A DNA stretch of 64,000 nt from Hortaea werneckii. Lineage: Eukaryota; Ascomycota; Dothideomycetes; Mycosphaerellales; Teratosphaeriaceae. The translations under genes and the position numbers were made by a program. Shown piece by piece: positions 43,337 to 56,000 of this stretch (the stretch's first letter is position 1; each line of letters starts with the position of its first letter). A model generated the notes under the pieces. The model worked only from the letters and a program-made list of their open reading frames with translations, was not told the DNA's origin and ran no database searches. The DNA is taken from the NCBI GenBank assembly GCA_037044905.1, contig JBAOKB010000037.1:1178001-1242000 (forward strand), written 5' to 3'.

Positions 43337-44797
43337 CGTGACTTGCTTGCAATTGATCACGGAGCGCGCTAGGTGCCCTGGGCTGTTTCTCTGGTGTTTT
43401 TGCTCTTTGCTTGTTGGAAACAAACCGGAAAGGCGATGGTGTCTGAGATTGTCAACCAGTGTAAGGACAGGTACAAGTAGAGCTGCTTACTGTTGGGGCC
43501 ATGCTGCTACTGCCAAGTTCCAACACGCAGGCATTGAGTGTTCATTACTTTTCTGGCGTCATGCCCATCTCATCAATCGTGTGGCGTCCACAAGGCGCGA
43601 AGAAGTCTCGATTGAATCGCATCTGAACAACTGTGTTTTGGTGCACGAAATGATCTACAGTGGTATCATGACATGCGCGCTGACAGTTGTTGGCCGTGTC
43701 TCAGCGTGCGTCTGCTTCGTCGTTATCTGAATGATGATGGCTGTCGCACCGATTACAGTAGGTGAACACCAGTTGGACTATCGCCGTAACAAATTAAAGT
43801 CGAGCTGCTCGCGCGGCCCGAGCCGAGCGGGTGCAATGTAATTCGAACTGCTCCCTTGGCGTGCCGGTGTCATTGCGAACTTGGACTATCAGACGTCTGA
43901 ATGGCCGCGACTCAACTCCTGCTCACCATAATGTCGATTTATCCTCCAGTATATTGGTCTCGAAATGACGAGAGGTCCATCAAGGAAGAGCTCCAGGCGC
44001 CGATCACGACAGACTTTCGGGATTGCGATCTATGTTCTCTTGGCGTCGCTGCAATCTTCAAGCTCGGACTCTAGTGTTACCCGAGCGAGCCGGTCTTCGC
44101 CCTTCCACCGATTCTCTCAATAATGACACGGTTATCATGTTTCTAATCAGGAGGCTCACCTCGCATCAAAACCGCGATGCGCCTGTTTCAGCCAAGACAG
44201 CAAGCAGTCCCCGGAAAAAGTGCGGTGCCGTAAGCTATAGTACTGTCCCTTCGACGATCGTGGTAGCACCGATAGGGCGAATGGGACCAGCGGAGCGGAA
44301 CGATGGATAGACTCCGGCAACCTTTGTCAGAGAGAAGCCAATCCCCATCGGCCTGCCGTACATGTGCGCTCCACCTCCCCGACTTTCTCCTTTTCTATTC
44401 GGAAGCTGGGCCGTAATAAGCATTCATATCTTCCTCCTGCAGCTAGCAAGAATCAAGAACCCTTTGCTGCTGCAGAAGCGCTATGGCTGTGAGTTTATCG
44501 TAAAATGTGCCGACCCATTCGGGACGCCATGGGACGTAAGGATTTGGCGCGAGGCTAGTCCATGGTAGCTGATAGCGGCACCGTGACTTCACTGCTTCAA
44601 ATCCCTCCGCGGCGTTTCCTTTCCTTTGGTTCATATCCGGACTCGCTTGCACCGATGTTTTGCTACTGTGTTTTGTTTGGAGCGTCTTTGCCTGAAAAGA
44701 AAATGAATTGAGATATAATTCTGGAGACCCGGAATGTTTGAGATCGATCTACAAGCCTGAGATAAGTTTTGCGGAGAAACTTTACAAACGAGCTAAT
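43337..44797. other. Divergent intergenic region
   Basis: About 1.46 kb between opposed starts. Short open frames on both strands (for example 44023-44310 plus and 44235-44423 minus) lack recognisable similarity. Likely regulatory sequence. Confidence 0.45.
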
Positions 44798-46183
44798 ATG
44801 GCCACGGCGGACTTTGCGATGTCATCAGCACACGGCACCACATCGCCCACATCGAACTTATCAGAACGACGACAACGTCCACATAGGCCACTGCGGACGC
44901 AGAGTACCATTGATCAATCTAAGGAATTGTACCCTAGTCGACCATTCAGGACGCATTCTCGCCATAAATCCAGTCTTGCAGTATCAGCACGCTCTCGAGA
45001 TGCAACCCCTTCGCCCCGAAGAGCAAGCACGCATCTTTTCGATGGCGCCTTAGTTGTATCGACTGAGAAGTCATCTCCCAGAGCTTCTCTCGAGCTTACG
45101 CCTATCGAAAGCAACGGACTTGCCAATGACGATATGACGTCTCCGCCTGTCACCCCTGTGAAGACAAGGGAACGATCGGATCCTGCTCGAGGAGACCTTG
45201 GAGCAGACTCAATGTCGTTCGACTTCTCCAAGATAGACTACGAGCTTGCGCGAGCCCGTTGCATCGGGCAAGGCCTCTGGAGCAAAGTCTGGCTCGCGGA
45301 TGCGAAGCACCCTGAGCGAAGGCGGCCTGCTTTGCCTACACCTCCTTCGTCTCCGCCTAAATGGACCTCCAGTACTACTGCCTCCAGCTTGTTCGCGGTG
45401 AAGACAGCGGCGCGCCCGGATGCTACAGAGGTCTTCAAACAAGAGACCAAAGTATTAACTCATCTGATGCGGATCGACGACGCCAGCCAATATGTCGTCA
45501 CATTTCATGGCCTTGACTTACGCAACTCTGCGCTTGTATTCGAAGCAGTGATTGGAGGCTCATTCGAAGGCCTGAACAATCGTCTCAAGCAGATGACTGA
45601 GGTGTCACGACATCTCGAACTAGTGAATCTTTTCCCAGGGCCTTGCAAGCGATCTTGTCAGCGGCCTAGAATTTTTGCATGACGCTGGTGTGGTGCATGC
45701 CGATATCAAACCTGCCAACATCCTTCTGGACATCTCTGATCATATCAGTCTCCCAAAGCCGGTTGTTAGAGCACGATTTATTGACTTTTCTGCTGCGTTC
45801 CGCTTGGATTCCGACGACTCAACGGAAATTCTGGAGGCACATGGGACTTTATGGCACCCGAGCAGCTCAGGTTACAGAAGGATTTGAATACCCCTACATT
45901 TGCGAGCGATGTTTGGAGTTTGGGGATCAGCCTGTTGAGCTTACTCGTAGGAGACTCACCATATACTGCTGCTTGCAGCGGCAATCTCTTCATGCTACGT
46001 GAAGCGATCAAGACGGGAGATCCACTTAGCTTTGCGCGAGTATCTCCGTCGGTCCAGAAGCGAATGTCGGCTGCACAAGATTTTGTCGATTGTTGCCGAC
46101 TTGCTTTGCAGAAGGACCGGCAAAGGAGACCGACAGCATCTGCATGGAAAGCTTGGCTTGGAAACCATGACCTGTTGGTATAG
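44798..46183 (+). CDS. Divergent protein kinase, HAD and DFS motifs, frameshifted
   Basis: A fungal Ser/Thr protein kinase with a disordered 145-residue N-terminus. Kinase motifs: P-loop IGQGLWSKVWLAD (residues 156-168), ATP lysine LFAVKTA (K202), helix-C Glu in FKQETKVL, hinge region LVFEAVIGGSF, catalytic loop VVHADIKPANILL, metal-binding loop FIDFSAAF, APE motif DFMAPEQLRL, and SDVWSLGISLLSLLVGDSPY. The HRD arginine is Ala and the DFG glycine is Ser; the catalytic Asp, Lys and Asn remain. One-base deletions are required near 45645 (NLF|SQGLASDLVSG) and 45833 (EIL|GGTWDFMAPEQ). The ATG at 44798 (MATADFAMSS) is the first in frame. Exact family within the fungal kinome is not clear. Confidence 0.8.
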
Positions 46184-46628
46184 ATAGCGAGAATGCGATA
46201 AAGTCGTTAAGCAATGTCACAAAGAGCGTCATAGTCTAATTCAATCGAAGTGACTTAATGAAGCCGTTGCGTCGAAGCCCTGGAGCCTTCAGCCCGAAAG
46301 ATTGGACGTGCCTATGAGGCGCGAGTAGCAGTTTTTGGGAGCTTTTCCTTCTGAATCCATTATTGCTAGTTGCAGCGCAGAGGACCTTCCAGTTCAATAG
46401 ATGATTTTGGTGAACATCCTCCGAAAGCGGCGACAGGAAGTGGTGTGACCCGGATGGAAGTATCGCCCGGCAAAACATCGGCATATCCTCTTCAATTGCG
46501 CCACATCCACGAGGTGACTTGATTTGACTACTGTTGTTCCTGTCACATGTCAACATATATCACAATACACAAACGACCTTTTCCTCTACACGGTTCAATG
46601 CGGCCACTATCTGGCACGCTGGTGACCG
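46184..46628. other. Intergenic spacer between tandem plus-strand genes
   Basis: About 445 bp; should contain the promoter of the F-box-like gene. Nothing specific recognised. Confidence 0.45.
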
Positions 46629-47944
46629 ATGGCGCGACTGCTCGATCTTACCGAGGAAGAAGATGGAGAAGCCGAAGCTGAAGCTGACCTAGGTGGCAAA
46701 CGAGGTGAAGCAGCGCAAGATCATAGGCCTAACCCTAATGTTGGCAAGTGTTCTGCCTCATTTGGATGCTATCCGTAAGTGTCTCCATTGTCGCTCAATC
46801 TCGACGGTAGCCCTCAAGATGTGACTTCGCTGCTCTTTGGAAACGAGGGCGCAATTTTTTCATTACAGTATTCTAATCGCGGCGCAGTATCATCTCACAG
46901 CTTGCGAGCTACATTGACCTTAACACGTTACACGAGCTTTCACGGACATGCCGGCAGATCCGTGCCAACATACTGCAATATCGAAGACTCCTCATCGAGC
47001 AAGCCCTCCGTTGCACCAACGAAGACGTTGGTGAAATTGCACACTAGGGTACGCACGACAGTCTGGCCATGATTCATATACGACCTACGGACGGGACGGC
47101 CGTATCGGCCGGATGAGTACTGGCAAGGTCGGATCTTGTGCGAGAGATATGGTGGGGAATGTCGCAAATGCGGCATTCCAGTCTGTCGAAACTGCATCCT
47201 CAAGCCACCGCCCTCCAATGCCCTTAAGTTGAGGCATCGTAGGCTTTGTCGGGCTTGCATCAAATCACCAATCAAAAAATTGATGGTGCAGCTCGCAGCT
47301 GTTCCAGAATGCGATGGGTATGAGGCGAGCCTCCGCAGCCATGCGTACAATGCTAATTGAAGTGGCAGGTCTGAAGACGCACAGCTGAAGGTATACTCGC
47401 GCTCTCCGTGCACATGCGATCATCAAGTCTGGATCTGTCAACCCTGCGGACAGACATCGCGGAATGCAGATACGACTTACATGCGTGGATGGGCATGGCG
47501 TGCACGCTACAGCGTCTGCGGTGGTCTTGGCGCTGGGCTAGGAGAAGCCAATGAGGGCGTTGAGTGTGGGCGCGATAGCGAATGTCTAGCAGCACGCGAA
47601 GTCTTCCACGAACATGACTGCGATGAAGATGAACTCGAAAACGAAATGGCTAATGCGGAGATCGACAGCCGTCACATGCATGGGAGCAGTTATACGACGC
47701 AAGAGATCGTCGGCATTGGAGGGAGAGTCAAACGGAAGGTGAAGAAGAGGTTCATGTCGGTGCTATCGTCAAGGAGTATGAGGACGAACGTTTGAACGGC
47801 AAATTCCTGTCGCGAGAGCAAAGTGGTATCAACCGCTCTTGGTGTAGTTGGTGCTGTCGTGTGGTCCCAGGAAAGAAGGACGCCGATAATTCAACCTCAA
47901 GCACCGACAGTGTAGGCTCTGCAGCCTCGTCCATCTCGACTTAG
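46629..47944 (+). CDS. F-box-like, Cys-rich fungal protein, frameshifted
   Basis: Probable substrate adaptor of an SCF ubiquitin ligase. After a short acidic start (MARLLDLTEEEDGEAEAEAD) and an intron of 46775-46868, an F-box-like helical region reads SIISQLASYIDLNTLHELSR then TCRQIRANILQYRRLLIEQA. A zinc-type region follows: CERYGGECRKCGIPVCRNCI, RHRRLCRACIK, then CTCDHQVWICQPCGQTSRNA. The conserved late blocks are TYMRGWAWRARYSVCGGLGA, NEGVECGRDSECLAAREVF and GAIVKEYEDERLNGKFLSRE to SWCSWCCRVVPGKKD. Family members of this layout are common in Pezizomycotina but uncharacterised. Shifts occur near 46886, 47050, 47100 and 47757, and the segment near 47365 may be a short intron. Confidence 0.72.
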
Positions 47945-49716
47945 AGATGGAGACGGCAACACTCCGACAGCAGATTCCGAGTGTAACGGAGCGAAGTTGC
48001 CTTGGTACTTGGACATTTGATGATGGTCGCGCCAAAAAGCACGCCCGATCACCTTACTGTTGACCATGGCAATCATCATATCTACCGCGCACTTTATGCA
48101 GCACAGCAATGAACCATTCTACGTCCCAACAACCGCTTGGTATCAACCATATGATGTTTAGGCGAGCGCCGGAACACCATGCCGGCTTTGCTAACAAACA
48201 GTTGTAGATCGCGAAGCCCGACCCAGGATTTTACCAACTGAAACTTGCAAGCCTTCATGTGACGACGTCAAAAGTTGATTACAGAGCACTTATCAACGTG
48301 CTGGGCTAATCATATTGCAATAGACTGGTTGGCGCATGGCCGTTGAATGCCGAAACAAGATCTCCACCCGCACGAAGGGCTTGCAGACAACCTCAGACGA
48401 TGTTGACATGGCCTCTGCCAATATAAGCGACCCGGCTGTGCGGATGATCCAGTTCCTCAGGCTCCGCAATCTGAGGGTATCTAAATTCGGATTACCTTGC
48501 AGCGGGAAAATATAATGTGCCGGCATGACATCCCCCAACCGGCGCAGGAAGGGCCTGGGCCATCATGCTGTCTTGAAGGCGCATCCTTCGTCTATTGCTC
48601 CACGCTTACGACATCGATGCAGAGATAGGTGCTAGTGAGTCAGTTAGCAAACAAGTCTTCTCACAATGGTCTGTGTGCGATATCGCAATGCGAGTCAGCG
48701 AAGATCCAGCTGCGTTCGTGCACAGACGATGGATTGCCGTCCGTTCGGCGTTGTAGGATGAAACAAACACGGGAGGGTCTCGGGCAAGCATCCTAAGGGT
48801 TCAAATCATGCACAGTCAGCAATGGTGATCTTGAGTCTTGTTTAGAAGTTACTGGCAGTTTGGAGAGGCAAGCGACCATCACGTAGTCCATTTTAAGATC
48901 GCAGCTAGACTCAGCATCTTGGTGAATCTTCCTGTAGCTCGCGTTCGCTGTTCAATGAACGCACAGCCACCAAGCTATTATTTGCATTCTCCTGCAGCTC
49001 ATAAATGGGTTCCTATTCACGTCTGCATGCCGACAGGCTCGAGGCTGAAGGATGCCGCCAACGAGATTAGAAGCTGGGACCAAGTGCGTCGACCTAATGC
49101 CAAACAAGTTTTAGCCTCATGCGACCCAAATCCTTCCGCACGCTACCTACACGTTTGGCGCTGGGCTTTACTTTCAGCTCGACGTCTTTTCCGGCAACGA
49201 TGCACATCGCCGTGGGCCCTGGGAATTGCGCATGCGTGGCAGGTTTAGCAGCGATGTCCAAGTCAGCAGTCCCACTGGCTTTGGGTCTCGTCAATATCCA
49301 GTGAAGGATTTGACCGTGCTCGGCTTTACGCCCTTCAATTCCCATCTTGTTTCCTGTTTTGAGTGGCAGTCGAGGCAAAAGTATTCTTCATTTATCTCTT
49401 CGTTTATCAGCTTGGCCATTGCCGTCGCTACGTTCCTTGACACTTGCCTCGCCTTCACCGAGTTCACCGAAGCTGGTTGCTAAGACTGACCAGCGCGGCT
49501 GCAGGTGTATACAATCTCGTTCTGGCTTGAGATTGGCTGCTGTCTGATTAAGGTCTATTCCTGCTTGTCTACTTGCATGATTGTCCCGCTACAACACAGT
49601 TACCAACAGAGACCTCGGTCTGCTGTTAGGCCGCGTTGCCTTGCACCTTCACCGGTCACTCTTTTAGTGCCGATTTAAGCCATAGTGTTTATATCACTTG
49701 CCGAAGGTTGCCCAAT
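47945..49716. other. 1.8-kb intergenic region
   Basis: Between two plus-strand genes. Open frames at 48838-49248 (plus) and 49094-49378 (minus) overlap on opposite strands and neither resembles a known family. I cannot exclude a short species-specific gene here. Confidence 0.4.
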
Positions 49717-52700
49717 ATGCGGTCGGACAATGCCCCTGAACAGGAATCGAATACTCTCCAAAGCAACATCAATCGGCTGGCCTACCGCCTCCCAAGCGGA
49801 GACGACTTCCGGAGCGGCTCTCAGCATCGGATGGATGTCAACGAGAGGGTCCAAACGAAACCTCTGGAACCGCAAATCTGTCGTCTAGACGAAATATCCA
49901 GAGAAACTGGCTCTTCTCGAGACCGCAGGGGAGAAATGCAACGATCACCCTCACCTGCAGGATCGGTCAGGTACACCCGTACGGGGCGTGTCAGCAAGGC
50001 TGCCAAAGGCCAGCGTGTGCATGCCTGTGATGAATGTGGCAAGGTGCGCTTGCTTTTTACTTTCAATGTTTCTTGGACTTATTTGATGCTCTGAAATCAT
50101 TCGTGATTGGCCCGAGCTTTCGAGCGACATGGGATAAGATGGGTTGAACTCTGACTAACAATGTTCTGACAGACATACACGCGCGCTGAACATCTAAGGT
50201 AGGTGCATGGAAGACTATCCTGTCCATCCGTTCAAAGACTGACCATGTCGGCCAGACGGCATCAACAGAACCACAAGCCGGGCGCATTCCCGTGCGATAT
50301 TCCTGGATGTGGAAGATCATTCCATCGGGACGACCTTCTGACTCGACATAAAACTAGACAGTAAGTTTGAGTGCCGCTTCAAACCTTTCAGATCCCCTAA
50401 TGGTCTTCTAGCAGCGATTCAATTGGCCCTCCGACACGTCCGCAGTCAGTCGCCAGCGGGGCATCATCCGATGCGCCGGCAGGTGTCCCGGCTCATGGCC
50501 CTCCTGCCATTTATCCTTCTGTTGCTGCAGAAAAGCATGACAACAATGCAACTGAATACTATGCGCATGGTTTTGAACCTCTTGAAAATCACTCACTTCC
50601 AGCTTCCAGGTATGAACTTTTGCATTTTTGCCAACCAAACCTACTGGCAACTCACTTTGCCCTCTTTCCTTGTATGTCTGTCACATATACTAGGCATTAG
50701 GATCCCAAGCACCTTGTCTGAGTGAATCAATTGATTGGTGAAGGTGCGGTGACTGATAAAGCGTAGCGATATCCGAAAATTTTGTCAACACCCATTCAAT
50801 GAGCTTAATTCAATCAATGTACCGATCTCCATTGATGGCAACGGCCCTGAGTTTGCGTCGCTGGACAGCTCATTTGCCCAAATTTCGACTTACCATTCTC
50901 CATGCGCTTACGAATCGCCTCCAAATGGCTTCGTCCCGACTGTCAGCTTGCCTTACTACGCACATTGTTCAGACCATGTCGACTGCTCCCTGGATCGCCG
51001 CGATTCCTGCATGGCTTATGGTACCAACAAACACCGCCCTTCTGCTGGGCCGCTGTCACCAATCTCCGCCAGCTCCTCTACGAGCCTAGTGCCACCACCG
51101 TGGAACGATCCTGACTCGACGGCAAACATGGCGAATCTTAGCAGCTTCTCAAGCTGGGACAGCTGTTACAATTCACTCGGACCGAATTCTCCTCCGATAG
51201 AGGACCACGGTCAAGTCATTGCAGATGGCTCGGTAAGGATGATAACCGCAAGCGAACGAGACGACAGGGAGTCCAGTGACCTGGTCATCCCTACAACCGC
51301 TCCTCTGGAGCCTTGGGAAGAAACAACTTTCAACGATCTGGCGTTCACAAATGAGCAGAGGTACCTTGCCGCGTACTGGACCTGGATTCATCCTCAATAT
51401 CCCATCGTACATAAACCCACTTTCGATCTGGATCGTACGACACCTCTCCTTCGGGCAAGCATGCTTGCGCTTGGCGCCTGTATGTTACAGAGCCGGACTG
51501 ACATTGAAAACGCTTCCACCATACACGAACGATGTGTCAAAGTTCTCAAGCGCCGAAGTGTCGAAGGCACCCACACTTTTAGAATATGCGACATGCAAGC
51601 TATAGTCTTGACAGAGGTCTACACCATCTTCAAGGCTCGAAATCTCTCGGCACATTTTTCTCCAGCCTTTCCTAGAGGTCTACACCCTGTTGGAAAACGA
51701 TCACGAAGCTTTGCGTCACCCTTCAGCAGATGAGGAGTACAGAAGTCCTCTTTACCTTGATGATCAAAGGGCAGAGATTGACTCGCAACATGGAAACGGC
51801 AGGGCTGTTGATATTGCATGTAAACAGCGACTCCTGTCGATGTGCTTTATCCTGGACCAGAGCAACTCCGCTTTCTTTGGGCGATCGCAGGCGAATTCTT
51901 CAACCATCGCAGGCCACAGTCTGCCATTTCCTCAAACTTCATCTCCATGGGATGCCTCTCCGAGGCCGCAGCTGGACGCCGGGTACGGCGGCCGCGCGGC
52001 GAGCATGCCGTCTTTTGATATGGTCTCGCACGCTCAAGAAGCTCTTTCGGGCCATCCTGCGGATGCTAAATCGGAAATTGACGCTTTTAAACTCGAGTTT
52101 TCCATGGCTTGCATTTCGGACAGGAGCATTGGCGTGGGAACTTTCGAATGCCTTGCAGCTGGGCCCAATAACGAGCCATCTTTGGTCTCAGCTTCGAAGT
52201 CTTCTCCTCAAACACGGCTGAAGTACCACCTGCACATGCTTTGCAGAAACACGCCGGTCCCAAGTCTTCTATCGGTTGTCGGCGAGAGCTGGTGCGTTGG
52301 GGAGAAGTTAAATTCTCACCACGACTATAGTAAGGCCCAAGCAGAAGCTGACGGATGGGCAACCGCTACTGCTCGCCGTGTCACGGTGAGCCAACTGCAA
52401 TCGATCAAGCACCATTCCACGCCCGAAATATCCTAGCCATTCACCGGACGTATCCCAGAACTGGGTCTTCTCTATCAGGAATGGGCTCTGTTCCTCTCTG
52501 CGATTGTCATATGGGCACGCGCTTATGTGTCCTGCACCTCCGGTCGTCGACGTCCAAGGCTCTCGATCTCGATACCAGATCCTTATTGGACTAAGCACTC
52601 CATGCTGAGTATGGAGAAAACCATCTTGGAAATCTTGGGGCGTGAGGATCAGAGTGTAAGCTCACACGAAGCAACTTCTGTGCTGCTGTGGACAAAAGCG

Positions 52701-52826
52701 CAGATCGAGAGAACACATGTATCACAGGATTGCGGCTTGGCGAATTATGTTCTCGATGTGTTGGAGAGACTTGCAATGAGGGGAAATGAAGATGGGTGGT
52801 TTGGAGATAGATTAGACAACAGATAA
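49717..52826 (+). CDS. C2H2 zinc-finger transcription factor with fungal-specific domain
   Basis: Nuclear DNA-binding regulator. The ATG at 49717 (MRSDNAPEQESNTL) leads to two C2H2 fingers that are assembled only by splicing: HACDECGK|TYTRAEHLR|RH and FPCDIPGCGRSFHRDDLLTR. Introns are 50044-50172, 50199-50255, 50361-50411 and 50610-50766, giving a disordered linker and then the fungal-specific domain (PF04082-like): FTNEQRYLAAYWTWIHPQYP then VHKPTFDLDRTTPLLRASML, ALGACMLQSR and later AIHRTYPRTGLLYQEWALFL. One-base breaks occur near 51670 (SPAF|LEVYTLLENDHEAL) and near 52410 (QSIKHHSTP to FHARNILAIH). The finger/PF04082 combination is common in Pezizomycotina carbon and secondary-metabolism regulators, but the targets are unknown. 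Confidence 0.85.
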
Positions 52827-53043
52827 ATTACAGGTAGATTCCTCTCCAATCAAGGAGTCATATATTTAAAGGCCCATGCAGCGCTTCGCAAAAATGAAAC
52901 TCGTCCAGATCATACATACTCGTCATGCCTGTTACACCCCAAGAATTCAATCATCAGAAACCCAAGCGCGCCAGTAACTCAATACCTCAACTGATAATAA
53001 TACACAAGAAGAGTACTGCAGGAAATATAGGGTTCAAACTCTC
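52827..53043. other. Short convergent spacer
   Basis: 217 bp between the transcription-factor stop and the acidic protein stop. No feature seen. Confidence 0.5.
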
Positions 53044-56000
53044 TCAAGCAAAGCTGCGCAGGAGCTTTCCAAACAGCGAGCGCGGTCTCTCATCCGTCAC
53101 AGGTCTCTTGCTACTCCTCCGATCACTCTCCCGACGACTCGTCCTCGGCCTATCGCTCTCCGTTCGGTCATGATGCCTATGTCGAGGCTTACTCCCATGG
53201 GAGCTCGAATACCGGATATCCTCTTTCACCTCCTGCTCAACTGCTCCAGCTTTCTCTTCCGCGACAGCAGGCTTCTCCGGCGGTGGAGCTTCCCTCGGAG
53301 ACGTGGATCGTTTCGAGGATGTTCGTGCTTCGTCCCGACGGGAACTCCGGTGTGAGCGGTGATCGCCTGATCTGCGATTCTGATCCGTGCTCGTTCGGAA
53401 GAAGAGCGGTGCTTTGGTGACGCTCTCCCTCCTGTCACGCTTCGGCCTCGAAGTAGATGTGGTTTCGCGTTCTCGTTCCGCACGTCTACGTCTCCGTGCC
53501 TCTGCTTCCTTCCTAGCCACGGCTTCTGCTTCCTCCTTCGCGATCTTCGCCGCCTCCTCTGCGGCGGCTTTGCGTGCCGCTCTGCTTGCCTCCTGTCTGA
53601 TACGTCGCAATTCTTCTTCGTAGGCGCGTTGGTGCTCCTCTTCGGCAATACGGGCAGCTTCTCGAGCTCGCCGAGCCTCTCGTCTACGCTTCCGCTCCGC
53701 GTCTTCTTCGGCTGACGTGGAGATTCTCCGCGATCTTGAGTGGCGATCTGTCGTCTTGGATTCGCGATTCCCACTCCGCTTGCTCGAAGATTTGCTAGGC
53801 TTCCTCGCCTCCCGCTCCCAATGATCGGCTCTACGTTTGTGAGAGCTACTCTTGCTCAAAGATGGTGATGGGGGCGCTTCCGGTACAGTGGGCTCTTTCG
53901 TTGCCGTTTCCTCTTCGACAGCTAGACTTTGGCTGTCTGTCGCTGGAGCTGTCTCCTGCTCAGGGGATTCTGCAGTCTCCGCCGGGACCGTTTCTGCATC
54001 GGGTGATGGAGCTTCAGCATCGTTTTCATCAACCTCTTTGGTGGGAGCAGCGGCAGGTCACTTTCCTCCGGAGCATTCGCAACAATGTCATCACCTTGCC
54101 CTCCCCACCAGGCTGCTCATCGTCTTTTTGAGCAGGACTGTCGTCAGCTTGCGGTGCTTCTGATGGCTGCTCCTCAGAAGGATCATCTTTCTCCACAGGA
54201 ATTGTATCGCCCGCGTCTTTCTCAGCTATTTCGTTTGCTGAGTCGCCTTCCTTTGCTCCATGCTCTTCAGTGGGCAAAGACTCGTCCGCTGCGCTTCACT
54301 TTTCTTGTCGCCAGGGCTGTCGTCATCCTTTGTTTGCTGAGAGTTCTGAGGTTCCTCCGCGGGTGAAGCTGTCTCAGAAGTGGGCTCACCGTTCTGCGCC
54401 TGATCTTCGACGGATTCCGCAGGTTCATCTTTTGCGGCCTCGGGAGACGCAGCAGGCTCAGTTGATTCCTGCGCCTGGTCGGAAGCATCTGTGACAGGCT
54501 CCGGGTTCTCCGGTGCCCAGTCGAGGGCTCAGCTTCCTTGCCAGGACTGTCGTCTCCATCTACAGGCGAGGTTGGCTCAAGCGCCGCATCGGCTGCATTT
54601 GAATCTCCTGCATCAGTTGGAACAGGACCTTCAGGCACTTTGTCTGGTGCGGCATTGTCGTTAGTAGTTTCCTGCACAGGTTCTTCCACATCGGGCTTTT
54701 CGTCCTCTGGATCTCGTGCAGTCGGCGGCGCTTCGGCCTTCTCTGACTCTGCTTCAGGAGATTCGCCGTCACCCTTAGTTTCGTAGTTGGAATCGCCAGT
54801 AGCTGCAGGCTGATCACTTTCCTCCGCGGCTTTGACCTCAGAGACCTCCATCTCCGGTTCACTTTGTTCCTCGGATCCAGCGTCAGCTTGCGTTTCAGCT
54901 TGAGCGTCATCATCCGCTTCATTGATGCCTGCCGAGCCATCTTCTTCTCCGGATGCAGCGGAACTTTCGGCTTCAGCATCTTCAGGCTTATCCTCAGCTT
55001 TCCCTTCGGCAGGTTGCTCCGCCTGCTCAGCCGTCTCGATGGTCTCTTCAGCAGCTTTCTCCAAGGAAGCGGCTCTTCAGAAACGTTCTCGGCAGACGCC
55101 GGCTCTCCAGCGTTATCCGTTGAGGACGCAGACTCTTCTGGCTTCATTTCCTGCTGCCTTGTCACTCTGCGGATCAGATTCATGCGCCCCCCCTCTCCGT
55201 TGGGTTCTGCTGAGGCGGCGTCAGCCTCCTTGCTCTCCTCTTCCGTGGAGCCTTCATCGTCTGCTACAGTCTCATTGGCTTCGTTGGATGGCGCATCATC
55301 TGTTTCTTCGTCTCGGAAGCTGCTTCAGTTGCTCTTTCAATCTCTACCGGCTCTGTCTTTTCATTATCGTCCTTCTCATCCGCTTCATTGACTCCGTCAG
55401 AAGGGCCTGGCTCGCTTTTCGCCTCATTCGAGACATCGCCGACATCTTCCTTCGCGGCGTCGTCCACGGCGGAGAGTTCTGCAGCCTGCTCCGGCACTGT
55501 CTCATCCTGAGCCTCAGAAGACGGCTGATCGATCGACGATGGAGGTTCTTCTGCATCCCCAGGCTTAGCGTCTCCAGCATCAGCTTCTTCATCCTTTGTC
55601 TCATCATCCTGAGATGAGGTCTCCGGTGCAGGCAGGATTAGTTCGGCAACGTCGACACCCGGAGGCGGAGGAGGTGGCGGTGGCGCTACCATCGCGTCCT
55701 GATTCGGATCCATCTCTGGAGGAGATGGCGGTTGTATGTCGATTGCTGGACTGTCGAGGGAAGTGGCAAGATCCTTTGAATTGCTCTTCGAGGATTTCTT
55801 CTTCCCCTTATCCTTCTTCGACTTGGACTTGGACTTCCTGCTTGGTTCCGAGTCCTCGGGAGGAGCACCTTCGGTCTGGCCTTCACTCTGGGATGCATGG
55901 TCCTGCGCAGGTGGTGGAGGTTTCTTCCGTCTCGGTGGCGACTATTGCGTCTGTCTGCTGCTCGGCGGAATCTGGTCTAGGTTCATCCGGGGACTTCTCT

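Noticed and set aside
44023..44310. Short open frames in the 43.3-44.8 kb region
   Set aside because: No similarity, no conserved start context, present on both strands as expected by chance.
48838..49378. Overlapping open frames on opposite strands
   Set aside because: Neither shows a recognisable motif; kept only as an intergenic note.
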